Notes: generated by a model from the letters alone, not told the origin. Positions 7,770-16,775 are shown, counted from the stretch's first letter. The stretch is DNA of 40,339 bases from Chlorobiota bacterium (GCA_013152085.1 JAADHC010000075.1:1-40339); one strand, 5' to 3'. A program made the numbers and translations.

Positions 7770-9311
7770 TCAGATTTTGTCTTTTTCATCAATGGAAGAG
7801 GTCTTGGGATTTTCATGGTCAAAATGTTCCATCAGCCCGTAAGTTACGGGAATGATATCCCTGAATCTGTGCAGAATATCTTCCGGAACGTTTACCCTGG
7901 TAAAAGGTACACGCCTGACATATTCCTGGATATATCCCGCTTTACGGCCGTATTTATAGTCATATGTGAATCCCCCGGCAGCATCTGTTTTGATTTCAGG
8001 ATTGGAAGTATTGGGAACACTGATATAAAATTCACTCTCCTTCAGGTGCGCTCCATCACGTGACATCTTACGGGTTGTCAGATAAATGTACAGTTCTTCA
8101 GCCGTGAATACGGCCGGATCGACAATTTCAATTTTCGGAAACATCACCGGACGGTAAATATACCGGCCGTTTTCCCTGTAATCATATAGTTTCCGCAGTT
8201 TTTCCTGAAAGAAATCCTGGTAGAAAGGATAGTGTGTACAACCCAGTATGATGACTCTCAATGGTTTGGCTTCGCTGTTTTTCCTGATTTTCTCCAACAG
8301 TGTCACCAGATGATAGGAAATGTAGTTTTCAATGGAATTTATCTGTACCTTTTCCGGTGATCCGGCAGAACCCTCGAAAAGCATATGATTTTCCGCCCAG
8401 TCAAAACCATACCGTTTTAATATGGACATATCCAACGGTGCTGCAGGATTTTTTGCCGAGGGACCTTTGTATTCCTCCCGCGGAGCGGTAGCATCCCGGG
8501 AAATAAATTCCGGAGAGCCGTCAATGGCACCTGCCAGACCAATCCCGGCCTGTTGGTATATGTCTATATCTCCCTGAAATTCCGACTGTTTCATTTGATC
8601 ATGCATGGTGTTCACATATCCGTTTGATGCCACCGTTCCTGCAGTAGCCATAATGGCTACGCTTGCTTTTTCTGCCGGATCCAGCTTTTGCAGCGCTGCT
8701 TTTACACCGGCATCAATGACCCCGATCACTTGCATTCCGAGACCTGAACTGTCCATAAAAGCTTCAATGTCTTTTTTGCCGAAGGCAGTTGCCGTGTTGC
8801 AGGCAATGACAATGGCTTTTACATGTTCCTTGTCGCTGCTGTAATGCGGCGCATTCCGGGTCAGATAATACCTGTTACCCAATAAGAATTGAACATCTTT
8901 GAAAATATGTTCTTTTAATAATGCGGTATTGTTTTCGGCAGGATAGTTACCATAGGGCATATTGGCCTGGTCACCGAGATAAATAAATGATTCGGAACCG
9001 AAATCAGGCTTTCCGTCGCCTTCGGGATTAAACTCATGGGTCTCATTATCATATTTGTCAAGCGTAACGATAGCATCGAGAATCGTTAATCCACCGGTTC
9101 CCGAGTCGAATATCCCGACCGGCAGGTTTTTATCATGTTTGGGATAACGGGCAACATCAAGATAAAAAAAACTGTTTTTGTTGTGCAGAATATCTTCCCT
9201 GATACCGGCCTGGTAAACAAGCTGATTTTGCTTACATCCCCCCTGAAACAGTAAAGCAATGCCAAGAAAAACAAGGGAAATACTTTTGTTTGATTTAAGT
9301 TGTAAATGCAT
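7770..9311 (-). CDS. Lipoprotein glutamate/aspartate racemase homologue
   Basis: This 513-residue protein combines a lipoprotein signal (hydrophobic 11-22, lipobox LFQGGC with Cys26) with a racemase of the glutamate racemase (MurI) type. Active-site motifs are intact: GIFDSGTGG (67-75, Asp69-Ser70), YLGDQANMPYG (111-121), the first catalytic cysteine Cys171 in ACNTATA, and the second, Cys358, in LGCTHYP with His360. Normal MurI is about 265 residues and cytosolic. Here an insert of roughly 100 residues (about 235-340) lies between the halves and a C-terminal extension of ~130 residues follows. The sequence predicts a membrane-anchored enzyme facing the periplasm or outer-membrane inner leaflet. 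It may make D-Glu for wall synthesis, or act on muropeptide-derived Glu. It is transcribed away from the dipeptide epimerase operon. Confidence 0.85.
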   Translation of the reverse strand: MHLQLKSNKSISLVFLGIALLFQGGCKQNQLVYQAGIREDILHNKNSFFYLDVARYPKHDKNLPVGIFDSGTGGLTILDAIVTLDKYDNETHEFNPEGDGKPDFGSESFIYLGDQANMPYGNYPAENNTALLKEHIFKDVQFLLGNRYYLTRNAPHYSSDKEHVKAIVIACNTATAFGKKDIEAFMDSSGLGMQVIGVIDAGVKAALQKLDPAEKASVAIMATAGTVASNGYVNTMHDQMKQSEFQGDIDIYQQAGIGLAGAIDGSPEFISRDATAPREEYKGPSAKNPAAPLDMSILKRYGFDWAENHMLFEGSAGSPEKVQINSIENYISYHLVTLLEKIRKNSEAKPLRVIILGCTHYPFYQDFFQEKLRKLYDYRENGRYIYRPVMFPKIEIVDPAVFTAEELYIYLTTRKMSRDGAHLKESEFYISVPNTSNPEIKTDAAGGFTYDYKYGRKAGYIQEYVRRVPFTRVNVPEDILHRFRDIIPVTYGLMEHFDHENPKTSSIDEKDKI

Positions 9312-9465
9312 AGGATAAAGAGATTAAATTAACGGATACTAAGCTACACATTTCACCCAAAATAAACCAATCTCTGTTTTAACCTGTAATAATTAACCGG
9401 CATTAATATTTTTCCTGATAAAATTCTATATTTTTAGCCTCTCAAACCGATAGCATATAAAAGAA

Positions 9466-10572
9466 TTGGATCATTACCACATGTATATGGAGCAGGCACC
9501 CGGACCGGTGACCCGGATAAACGGGAAAGAATACCTTTACTTTGCCGGGACGAGCTATTACAATCTGCACAGTCATCCGGAGGTTATTGCTGCTGCCCGG
9601 CAGGCTATGGAAATGTACGGCATGAACAGTGCTACCACCCGCAATGGTTACGGAACCACACCATTACTTGCTTCACTCGAAAAAGAGGCTGCCGCTTTTT
9701 TTGGTACGGAGCAGGCTGTCTGCGTGGCATCAGGGTATCTGACATCCATGGCCGGGCTGGGGGGAATGATGCATCTTAATCCCTTCGACATCATCTTTGC
9801 CGACCAGTATGCTCACTATAGTATTCAGATGGCAGCCAATGCGCTGAGGATTGAAACAGTAACTTTTTTACACAGGGATCCTGCAGATCTTGAACAAAAA
9901 CTCAGAAAACATCTGAAACTCCGGCAACGGCCTGTACTGGTAACTGACGGTATCTTTGCCGTGTATGGTGATGTAGCACCGCTGCCACAATATCTGGATA
10001 TCCTTGAACCTTATGATGGTTGGATCTGGATTGACGATGCCCATGCCTCAGGTGTGGGAGGGAAAACAGGCAAAGGAACACTTGAGTATTATAACATGCA
10101 GTCAGACAGGGTATATACAGGAAGCACCTTATCCAAAGCTTTTGGTGGATTCGGCGGGATTGTTATCGGAGGAAGGGAATTTATTCAACACATAATTGGA
10201 GATCCTGCCATGAACGGAGCCAGTCTGGTACCGGTACCGGCACTTGCTGCTGCCAAAAAAGGAATTGAACTTCTTTCAAATCATCCCGAATGGCGTGATA
10301 TGCTCTCCGACAATGCCGGATACCTGAAAACAGGTTTAAGAAAGATGGGGGTTGACTTGAATGATTCCCCGGCACCCATTGCTGCATTTACACCGGATAA
10401 TGAATCCCGGATGGCTTCCATACAAAAGGAGCTGATGAAAAAAGGGATCGCCATACAACACATACGATATATCGGTACGCCTCCTGCCGGAGCATTGCGC
10501 ATTGTTGTCTTTTCAACACATACACAAGATCAAATTGACTATCTGCTAAATACATTGAAAACAACCCTTTAA
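9466..10572 (+). CDS. PLP-dependent acyl-CoA:amino acid C-acyltransferase-like enzyme (BioF/KBL family)
   Basis: This 368-residue fold type I PLP enzyme is of the alpha-oxoamine synthase group (8-amino-7-oxononanoate synthase, 2-amino-3-ketobutyrate CoA ligase). Seen: FAGTSYYNLHSHP (26-38), a region like NSATTRNGYGTTPL, His117, the PLP-ring aspartate and its partner histidine in IDDAHASG (Asp190, His193), and the Schiff-base lysine Lys224 in TLSKAFGG. It is slightly short for BioF (about 385). The start used is TTG at 9466; ATG codons at 9481 and 9487 are equally possible. It ends 10 bases before the dipeptide epimerase gene, so I infer a shared job in amino-acid or peptide breakdown rather than biotin synthesis; no other bio gene is near. 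Confidence 0.8.
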   Translation: MDHYHMYMEQAPGPVTRINGKEYLYFAGTSYYNLHSHPEVIAAARQAMEMYGMNSATTRNGYGTTPLLASLEKEAAAFFGTEQAVCVASGYLTSMAGLGGMMHLNPFDIIFADQYAHYSIQMAANALRIETVTFLHRDPADLEQKLRKHLKLRQRPVLVTDGIFAVYGDVAPLPQYLDILEPYDGWIWIDDAHASGVGGKTGKGTLEYYNMQSDRVYTGSTLSKAFGGFGGIVIGGREFIQHIIGDPAMNGASLVPVPALAAAKKGIELLSNHPEWRDMLSDNAGYLKTGLRKMGVDLNDSPAPIAAFTPDNESRMASIQKELMKKGIAIQHIRYIGTPPAGALRIVVFSTHTQDQIDYLLNTLKTTL

Positions 10573-10582
10573 TCAACCTCGT

Positions 10583-11686
10583 ATGATCATTGACAGAATT
10601 GAAATTTACAAATTAAATGTACCGTGTAAAGAACCATTTATCACCTCCAGAGGGATTTCAAATGATGCTGCCAACCTGGTTATCAGGATATTTACCGACA
10701 CAGGCCTTGCCGGCACCGGTGAATGTAGTCCCCTGGAATACCTGGTGGGCGAAACCCAGGCATCGGAATATACCCTGGCCGCAGACCTGGCATATCTTTT
10801 AAAAGGAAAGGATCCGCTGGCCGTCGAAGCACGGCTCCTGGAACTGGACAGGGCGGTGAAAGGCAATACAACCCTGAAAAGCGCTTTCGATATGGCGTTG
10901 TTCGACCTGCTTGCTCAGGAAGCAGGGATGCCACTGTATAAACTCCTGGGAGGGGAAAATAACCGGGATATCCGTACCGATATGACCGTGACACTGGATA
11001 CTCCTGAACGTATGGCCGGGATGGCACACGAATATAAAAAGGCAGGATTCCCGGCCATTAAAGTGAAACTGGGTACAAATACGCGGGATGATGTTGCCCG
11101 GGTCGAAGCGATCCGTGATGCGCTGGGGACTGATATGCCCGTACGGATTGATGCGAACCAGGGATGGGATGCCGTTACAGCCATCAGAACGCTGAAGGCT
11201 CTTGAACCTTATAATATTGAATATTGTGAAGAGCCCATCCCACACTGGAACAACCGTGATCTGGTACGCGTTCGGAACCACAGCCCTATATCCATCATGG
11301 CTGATGAATCGGTCTTTGATCACCGCGATGCCTTCCGGCTGGCAGCCATGGAAGCCTGCGATTATTTTAATATCAAGCTGTCAAAGTCAGGAGGCATATT
11401 CAACGCACTGAAGATCATTGATATTGCCGAAGCTGCCGGCATGAAAACGCAGGTGGGCTGCATGCTGGAAACCCGGTTGGGACTTACGGCTCTGACCCAC
11501 CTGGCTATGGCCAGAACCAATATTGAACATTTTGATATCGATTCTTCTTTTTTACTGGCTGAAGATCCGGTGGTGGGAGGGATCACGTATGAAGGAAAAG
11601 GTAAATGGCTCCTTCCCGAAACACCGGGACTGGGTGCATCATTTGACCCGAATTTCCTGAAAAAGATGGAGAAAGCGATAGTCTGA
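10583..11686 (+). CDS. Dipeptide epimerase, L-Ala-D/L-Glu type (enolase superfamily)
   Basis: This 367-residue member of the mandelate racemase/muconate lactonizing group interconverts epimers of a dipeptide, classically L-Ala-D-Glu to L-Ala-L-Glu during muropeptide recycling. Seen: the capping domain (about 1-125), the catalytic KxK pair IKVKLG (Lys160, Lys162), metal ligands Asp190 in DANQGW, Glu216/217 in CEEP and Asp241 in ADES, and the opposite-face lysine in NIKLSKSGG (Lys265). This one-lysine-each-side layout is that of 1,1-proton-transfer epimerases. Cytosolic. It sits 10 bases after the BioF/KBL-like gene and next to the racemase gene, a setting that fits use of cell-wall peptides. 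The exact dipeptide preference cannot be read from sequence. Confidence 0.85.
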   Translation: MIIDRIEIYKLNVPCKEPFITSRGISNDAANLVIRIFTDTGLAGTGECSPLEYLVGETQASEYTLAADLAYLLKGKDPLAVEARLLELDRAVKGNTTLKSAFDMALFDLLAQEAGMPLYKLLGGENNRDIRTDMTVTLDTPERMAGMAHEYKKAGFPAIKVKLGTNTRDDVARVEAIRDALGTDMPVRIDANQGWDAVTAIRTLKALEPYNIEYCEEPIPHWNNRDLVRVRNHSPISIMADESVFDHRDAFRLAAMEACDYFNIKLSKSGGIFNALKIIDIAEAAGMKTQVGCMLETRLGLTALTHLAMARTNIEHFDIDSSFLLAEDPVVGGITYEGKGKWLLPETPGLGASFDPNFLKKMEKAIV

Positions 11687-11737
11687 GCCCTTTATACCCG
11701 GAGGGATTGATCTTCTCAAGCTTTTTTTAGGTAATAC

Positions 11738-11775
11738 TCTTTGCGACACTTTGCGCTTCTTCGTGTCCTTGGCGA
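11738..11775. repeat. Degenerate TTTGCG/CTTTGCG-type intergenic repeat
   Basis: Within the 156-base gap between two convergent genes, the phrase CTTTGCGACACTTTGCGC, followed by a further TTCGTGTCCTTGGCG, looks like three to four copies of an 8-12 base unit with a CTTTGCG core. Similar intergenic runs occur in many unrelated environmental bacteria, as I recall. No ORF crosses it. Confidence 0.4.
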
Positions 11776-11842
11776 GAAATAACAATCACAGAACATGCGC
11801 AAGGCTAAACGACGAACAGAGCAATTTTAATCAATCTATTCA

Positions 11843-12508
11843 TTATGATCTTTTTGCCAGTTCCTTCCCCAGACGATAACATGCTTCCAGCCAGATGCGG
11901 TTTTGCTCTGCATCCTTTTCAGCCAGTTCTTCCGGAAGCATCAGCCGGGGATAAAGTTTCTGCAGCTCCTCCCGGGTTCGCTCCACCTGCCTGGTAACGG
12001 CAAGACGTGTGGCGGTGATTACATGCAGGTGATTATTATCTCCCAGCATCCCGGTCATGAACCGGAAAAGATCAATGATACCGTCTGCTTCGGATTTGTC
12101 TGATGATCCCATCGTCAGCAACAATACGAAATCCTTATTCCACTTTTCCCATGGGGTATGGATCAGTCCGGTTTCGGTGATCTGTACATGCACAAAAGAG
12201 CGGAAACGGTCAATGATCTTTTTCAAGGGTGCCGTAACATGGCGGAAATAGACCGGAGTGGCAAAAACCAGAATGTCGGATTCCAGTATCTCCCGGCTGA
12301 TTCCGGTCCAGTCGTCGGTCTGTACCGAACATCTTTTCAGCAGGTTACATCTCAGGCACCCCCGGCAATATTGCAGGTTTATCTCATAAGGATCGATTTC
12401 CTTTATTATTACACTCCCTTCTTCAACCCCGCGTAGAAATTGTTTCAGCAATGCCGTGGTGTTCCCTGTTTTTCGGGGACTTCCGTTAAATGTAAGCACT
12501 TTTTTCAT
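11843..12508 (-). CDS. Flavodoxin-like NAD(P)H-dependent oxidoreductase with a cysteine cluster
   Basis: This 221-residue flavodoxin-fold protein has the FMN phosphate loop FNGSPRKTGNT (7-17) and the isoalloxazine-loop stretch FATPVYF (about 84-90). Between them CRGCLRC plus a further cysteine (Cys48, Cys51, Cys54, Cys60) resembles the compact cluster-binding motif of iron-sulfur flavoproteins and related NADPH-dependent FMN reductases. It is therefore likely to carry FMN and possibly a [4Fe-4S] cluster, moving electrons in the cytosol. Substrate unknown. It is 36 bases downstream of the NTF2-like gene on the same strand and probably shares its transcript. Confidence 0.8.
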   Translation of the reverse strand: MKKVLTFNGSPRKTGNTTALLKQFLRGVEEGSVIIKEIDPYEINLQYCRGCLRCNLLKRCSVQTDDWTGISREILESDILVFATPVYFRHVTAPLKKIIDRFRSFVHVQITETGLIHTPWEKWNKDFVLLLTMGSSDKSEADGIIDLFRFMTGMLGDNNHLHVITATRLAVTRQVERTREELQKLYPRLMLPEELAEKDAEQNRIWLEACYRLGKELAKRS

Positions 12509-12544
12509 TTGGGAAAGGTTTCTGTAGTATGCATCATTTTTGTT

Positions 12545-12952
12545 TTACCGAACAACAAATGAAGTATCCTTGAAGTAGTCACTAATGAAGATGATTCTTC
12601 CATCCCGGGTATGAAAGAGGGATAACCCGCTATTTGCATATGGTTTTCCTTTTAAATCCCTGCCTTTGTTCGTCCAGACTACGCATACCTTGTCATTTTC
12701 GGAAATGATTTCCGTGATTGTGAATTGAAGTTCCGGATATTTGCGTAGTAAAATCCGTAGCCCCAGCAATACCTTTTTCTTTCCTTCCATCCTTGTGGCA
12801 CCGGGAAAATCAAGAATAATATCTTCATGTACGAAATCGATGACTTCTGCAAAGTCCCGTCTGTTCATTGCCCGGAATATTGATTCGGCCATATAAACTG
12901 ATGTTGGCAAATGGTTCATAATATATAGAGTGTTTTGTTTAAAAAAGTGCAT
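12545..12952 (-). CDS. SnoaL/NTF2-like protein
   Basis: This 135-residue protein has the NTF2-like cone-fold signature: an N-terminal helix with IFRAMNRRDFAEVIDFVHEDI, then a strand region with GKKKVLLGLRILLRKYP, VCVVWTNKG and a C-terminal GRIIFISDYFKD. The fold usually binds a small hydrophobic ligand or serves as an accessory or isomerase domain; no catalytic triad stands out. The start at 12952 adds 11 residues before a second Met (12919) that may be the true start, since the family usually begins close to the helix. It leads the flavoprotein gene by 36 bases. Divergent from the cold-shock gene. Confidence 0.7.
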   Translation of the reverse strand: MHFFKQNTLYIMNHLPTSVYMAESIFRAMNRRDFAEVIDFVHEDIILDFPGATRMEGKKKVLLGLRILLRKYPELQFTITEIISENDKVCVVWTNKGRDLKGKPYANSGLSLFHTRDGRIIFISDYFKDTSFVVR

Positions 12953-12997
12953 AAAAATAATAAAAGCTGAATAATATGGTAAATCGATAAATAACCC

Positions 12998-13005
12998 TAT
13001 CTTTG
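12998..13005 (+). promoter_or_regulatory. -7 box of the cold-shock gene
   Basis: TATCTTTG is a perfect TAnnTTTG match 30 bases ahead of the ATG at 13036, giving a leader of about 24 bases. I see no TTG -33 element at the expected distance. Confidence 0.5.
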
Positions 13006-13035
13006 CGGCATTAAATCATAAAATTTTTTATTACA

Positions 13036-13227
13036 ATGAAATCAGGTAAAGTAAAATTCTTTAACGAAGTCAAAGGTTATGGCTTTATTAAAGATAATGA
13101 AACGAGCGAAGAATATTTCGTTCATGTATCCGGCCTCGTCGACCGTGTAACGGAAGATGATGAAGTAACTTTCGAGCTTGCTGAAGGACGGAAAGGATTG
13201 AATGCAGTAAATGTGAAACTTGCGTAG
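13036..13227 (+). CDS. cspA: Cold-shock domain protein (CspA family)
   Basis: This 63-residue single cold-shock domain carries both RNA-binding motifs: RNP1 in KGYGFI (13-18) and RNP2 in FVHVSG (28-33), and the usual GKVKFFN start. It binds single-stranded RNA or DNA and loosens mRNA structure. Length is typical for a stand-alone Csp (about 65). It is monocistronic: a TAnnTTTG box lies just upstream and a strong terminator follows. Which csp paralogue it is cannot be told, so the symbol is generic. The short leader (about 24 bases) lacks room for the long cold-responsive 5' UTR of E. coli cspA. Confidence 0.92.
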   Translation: MKSGKVKFFNEVKGYGFIKDNETSEEYFVHVSGLVDRVTEDDEVTFELAEGRKGLNAVNVKLA

Positions 13228-13256
13228 TTTACAATATTTTAGTGCTTAGAAATCCT

Positions 13257-13289
13257 AAAGCCCCGCCATTGAGCGGGGCTTTTTTTTTT
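13257..13289 (+). terminator. Intrinsic terminator of the cold-shock gene
   Basis: A 10-bp perfect stem (AAAGCCCCGC at 13257-13266, GCGGGGCTTT at 13273-13282) with a 6-base loop runs into ten T residues (13280-13289). This is the clearest terminator in the window. Confidence 0.93.
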
Positions 13290-13331
13290 GAAAAGTTCAC
13301 TCCGGCAATTTCCCGGTTACTCCCTGTCTGA

Positions 13332-14363
13332 TTAATCTTTTAATTGATGATTGAGAATTTCCTGTTCATTGATACGATTCGTTAAAATGTAGCCATATTC
13401 CTTTGATTTCTTTTCTTTATATTGACCCCAGGCTACCGAAGCCCAATCTTTGGCCTGTTGCAGGTCGCCCAGTATTTCATAAACCACGGCAAGGTTATGG
13501 GCAGCCCTGCCGCGTGATTTACGGCTACCCTGATTTACGGCCCGTTCAAGGGCAGTGATGGCCTCATCCCAGTTGTTGGCTTCCATCATTCTGGCACCGA
13601 GACCGAGGTCGGGATTTCCACTGCCTTTTTTGAAATAATCACGGGATACCTTAAACCACGCAGATGTGATCCTTTCTGCATATACCCTGCCGGCCGTGAT
13701 ACTTGCTTCCCGGATCACCTTTGGTTTTTGTTTAAGCATGATCACCGTACTGATTACAAGCCCCAGTCCGGGATTCCAGGCATGGGTATGCCTGAAACCA
13801 AACTCATCAATGATCGTCCGGCTTTTTGGATCATAAAACCTGAAACCGCAATGAATGGTAGCCATACCCGATGCTTCCGGGTTTTCACCCGAAATGGTTC
13901 CACCGACATCGGGGGTCAGCAGAAAATCTGAATCATAACTCTCGAGGGCTATCAGTGCACCGGCACCGTATTTTTTACAAAGACCGGAAACCACATTCCA
14001 GGGCAGCGGTGCCGGAAATTGATTTCCGGTTGCCGATCCCTTCATGATCTCCGGGATCCTGACGACGGTAAATTGTGTATTGTTCTGCAGACTACCCGAC
14101 AAACCGTCAAGAACAAACTGTGCGGGAATGCGGTCACGGTCTTTTCCTTCACCGGTCAGAAATGCTTCCAGGCGATCCAGGTCTTCATTGGCTCCTGCCG
14201 AACGGTTCATCAGGGCGATTTTTTGAATATACCCCGGAATCGTGACCGGAGCAGGTGTGAGAACATCAAAGGTAATACGGGCTGCACCGCATCCCTGCAG
14301 CAAAAGCAGGATTACTGAGAAAAAAAGAAACGGTACGGTTGAATAGTAACGCTTGGTTTTCAT
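13332..14363 (-). CDS. Outer-membrane-type lipoprotein with TPR-like tail (DUF6340-like)
   Basis: This 343-residue lipoprotein has a signal peptide (1-24) with lipobox LLQGC, lipidated Cys25. The core (about 30-245) has the look of the family I remember as DUF6340: VTIPGYIQKIALMNRS near the start and a central region with YGAGALIALESYDSD. The C-terminal region (about 259-315) has two TPR-like helical repeats (NNWDEAITALERAV; RAAHNLAVVYEILGDLQQAK), which usually mediate protein contacts. It is probably anchored in the outer membrane and part of an envelope assembly. Function unknown. It is divergent from the DUF5916-type gene with a 199-base gap. Confidence 0.75.
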   Translation of the reverse strand: MKTKRYYSTVPFLFFSVILLLLQGCGAARITFDVLTPAPVTIPGYIQKIALMNRSAGANEDLDRLEAFLTGEGKDRDRIPAQFVLDGLSGSLQNNTQFTVVRIPEIMKGSATGNQFPAPLPWNVVSGLCKKYGAGALIALESYDSDFLLTPDVGGTISGENPEASGMATIHCGFRFYDPKSRTIIDEFGFRHTHAWNPGLGLVISTVIMLKQKPKVIREASITAGRVYAERITSAWFKVSRDYFKKGSGNPDLGLGARMMEANNWDEAITALERAVNQGSRKSRGRAAHNLAVVYEILGDLQQAKDWASVAWGQYKEKKSKEYGYILTNRINEQEILNHQLKD

Positions 14364-14562
14364 GATCTTGCGGTTTTGTCTCTGTTAAATATAAATAAAA
14401 ATTTATTATTCCGTATCGACCCTGCTTTTAAATTTACCGTGAGTTGTTTTATTGTAATCCGGTACTATTCGTTTAGGAATAAAAATTTCCATTCCTTTCA
14501 AAAAGTTAAGGAAATAATCACCTGACGTTATTCGATAAATCATTTATTTTACCATCAATAAA

Positions 14563-16752
14563 ATGTATTTACCGGAAACGAAAGCGGATAAAAAGATGTT
14601 TCACCGGTTTTTCACTCCCATACTGTTTTTAGTTTTCCTGAACACTTCATTTCCCGGATATTCCCAGACGAGTTTTCCCGATACCCTGCAGGCATATTTT
14701 ACGGATGAAAAAATCGTCATGGATGGCCGTCTTGATGAAGGTTGCTGGCAACAGGCTATGAAAATCAGTAATTTCACACAACGCGAGTTGAATGAAGGCC
14801 ATCCTGCAACAGAAAAAACGATAGTAAAGATCCTCTATAATAACAAAACATTGTACATCGGCGTATGGTGTTACGATGACGAACCTGATAAGATAGAAGC
14901 CAGGCAACTGGAACGGGATTTTGATCCCGGTACGGATGATAACTTTGGACTGGTTATCGACACTTATGGAGATAAACGGAACGGATATCTCTTCATAACG
15001 AACCCCAACGGTGCACGTTTGGACGCTATGGTTATAGACAATGGCCGAAGTATTAATCCGGATTGGGACGGTGTGTGGATGGTCAAAACAAAAAAAACAA
15101 AAGAAGGTTGGTTTGCAGAGTTTGAGATTCCCTTTTCTACCTTGCGTTTCAGGATGCACCGGCAGCAATCCTGGGGAATCAATTTTGAACGGAATATACG
15201 CAGGAAACGGGAACAGGATGCCTGGCAGGGCTGGTCACGGGATGGTAAGCTTACGCAGATTTCAAGAGCAGGTACGCTGGTTGGCATTGCCGGAATATCC
15301 AAAACCTCCCTGATAGAATTAAAACCATATGCTATCACCGGCAGATCGTGGAATAACGAAAATCAGGATAAAATAAATGCAGGTGGCGACGTCAATTATC
15401 TGATTACTCCCACCATGAAGCTGAACCTTACGATTAATACAGATTTCGCCCAGGTGGAATCGGACCGGATGCAAGTTAACCTGACACGTTTTTCCCTGTA
15501 TTACCCGGAAAAAAGGGAATTTTTCCTGGAAGGGAAAAACTACTTTGATTTCGGTCTGGGTTATAGTATCCAACCTTTCTACTCACGACGGATCGGGTTG
15601 GCACCCGACAGAACCGTAACTCCCATCCTGTCCGGTGTGAGACTGATGGGTAAAGCCGGAAATACGACCCTGGGAGGTATGAGCATACAGACAGCCAGGA
15701 AAGACACCATCCCCACTACCAACTTCTCTGTTCTGCGGTGGAAACAGGACATCGGTTCCAATGTTACGGTTGGGGTAATCGGTGTCAACAAAGCAGAATC
15801 CGGTCGTGACAACATGGTATACGGAGCAGATTTTTATTATTCCAACTCCCATATTAAAGGGGACAAAAACCTGATCTTCGGAGGAGCTCTTTCCCAGAGT
15901 TATACCTCTGACAGCCTCCATAAAACGGGCATGGCACACCGTATATTTATTGAATACCCTAATGACAATATTGATTTCTCTGCCATATGGGACCGGTCGG
16001 GTGAAAGTTTTAACCCTGAAACAGGCTTTCTGCGAAGAAAAAATTACCAGATGATCAATGCAGATATGCATATAAAACCCCGCCCGAAATGGCTGCCATG
16101 GATACAAAAATTGGTTTTCAAACCTTTTGATTTCAACTATTATTTTGATGACAAAACAAAAAAAATGCAATCTTTATGGACAGAGTTCCGGCCCCTGGGA
16201 TTTACCACGAAAAGCGGTGAATTTTCAGAATTTAACATTCAACGAAAAGGAGAAAACCTGACCCGTGATTTTGAGATTCATGATGGAATTGTTATTCCCA
16301 AAGGTGAATATTGGTTTACAGACTGGGAGCTGCAGTTTGAAACATTTGACGGCAGGAAATTGTATGGGGCTGTTTTTGTTAACTGGGGAGGTTTTTATAA
16401 CGGGAAACGGACTGTTTGGCAAGGTGAGTTAACCTGGCAGGCCAACCGGCACATAAGATTTAGCGGAGATTATACAATGCACGATATCACCCTTCCGGAA
16501 GGATCTTTCGTGGTTCATGAATTGGGAGGCAGGGTTAATTTTGCCGTAAATCCCAACCTGTTCGGTACCCTGTTCGGACAGTGGAATAATGAAGACAAGG
16601 AAATCCTGATAAACTTCCGGGTTAACTGGATCCCAAAACCGGGAACCAATTTTTATTTTGTTGTTAATCAATTATATGACACTTCAGAAAGCCATTGGAG
16701 AGGAAAAAGTACAACAGTACAAGGCAAACTCATCTGGCGGTTTGTGATGTAA
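14563..16752 (+). CDS. DUF5916-type outer-membrane protein with N-terminal CBM9-like domain
   Basis: This 729-residue exported protein most likely starts at the second Met (14596, 718 residues), because a clean signal peptide follows it (FHRFFTPILFLVFLNTSFPGYSQ). Residues about 40-210 form a carbohydrate-binding-module-9-like domain: MDGRLDEGCWQQA, YIGVWCYDDEPD, DNFGLVIDTYGD and GWFAEFEIPFSTLRF. The rest (about 240-729) is rich in alternating aromatic/polar strands and ends in ...WRFVM, as in a beta-barrel of the DUF5916 family. Typical family members are 700-900 residues, so it is full-length. Role inferred: outer-membrane protein, possibly binding glycans or acting beside a secretion or uptake system. 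No partner gene is adjacent. Confidence 0.8.
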   Translation: MYLPETKADKKMFHRFFTPILFLVFLNTSFPGYSQTSFPDTLQAYFTDEKIVMDGRLDEGCWQQAMKISNFTQRELNEGHPATEKTIVKILYNNKTLYIGVWCYDDEPDKIEARQLERDFDPGTDDNFGLVIDTYGDKRNGYLFITNPNGARLDAMVIDNGRSINPDWDGVWMVKTKKTKEGWFAEFEIPFSTLRFRMHRQQSWGINFERNIRRKREQDAWQGWSRDGKLTQISRAGTLVGIAGISKTSLIELKPYAITGRSWNNENQDKINAGGDVNYLITPTMKLNLTINTDFAQVESDRMQVNLTRFSLYYPEKREFFLEGKNYFDFGLGYSIQPFYSRRIGLAPDRTVTPILSGVRLMGKAGNTTLGGMSIQTARKDTIPTTNFSVLRWKQDIGSNVTVGVIGVNKAESGRDNMVYGADFYYSNSHIKGDKNLIFGGALSQSYTSDSLHKTGMAHRIFIEYPNDNIDFSAIWDRSGESFNPETGFLRRKNYQMINADMHIKPRPKWLPWIQKLVFKPFDFNYYFDDKTKKMQSLWTEFRPLGFTTKSGEFSEFNIQRKGENLTRDFEIHDGIVIPKGEYWFTDWELQFETFDGRKLYGAVFVNWGGFYNGKRTVWQGELTWQANRHIRFSGDYTMHDITLPEGSFVVHELGGRVNFAVNPNLFGTLFGQWNNEDKEILINFRVNWIPKPGTNFYFVVNQLYDTSESHWRGKSTTVQGKLIWRFVM

Positions 16753-16775
16753 AGTCTTTTTTAATCTTAAGAATT

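Noticed and set aside
14563-14595. First eleven codons of the DUF5916-type protein
   Set aside because: They would put charged residues ahead of a clean signal peptide that starts at the Met at 14596. I list the long form but favour the short one.
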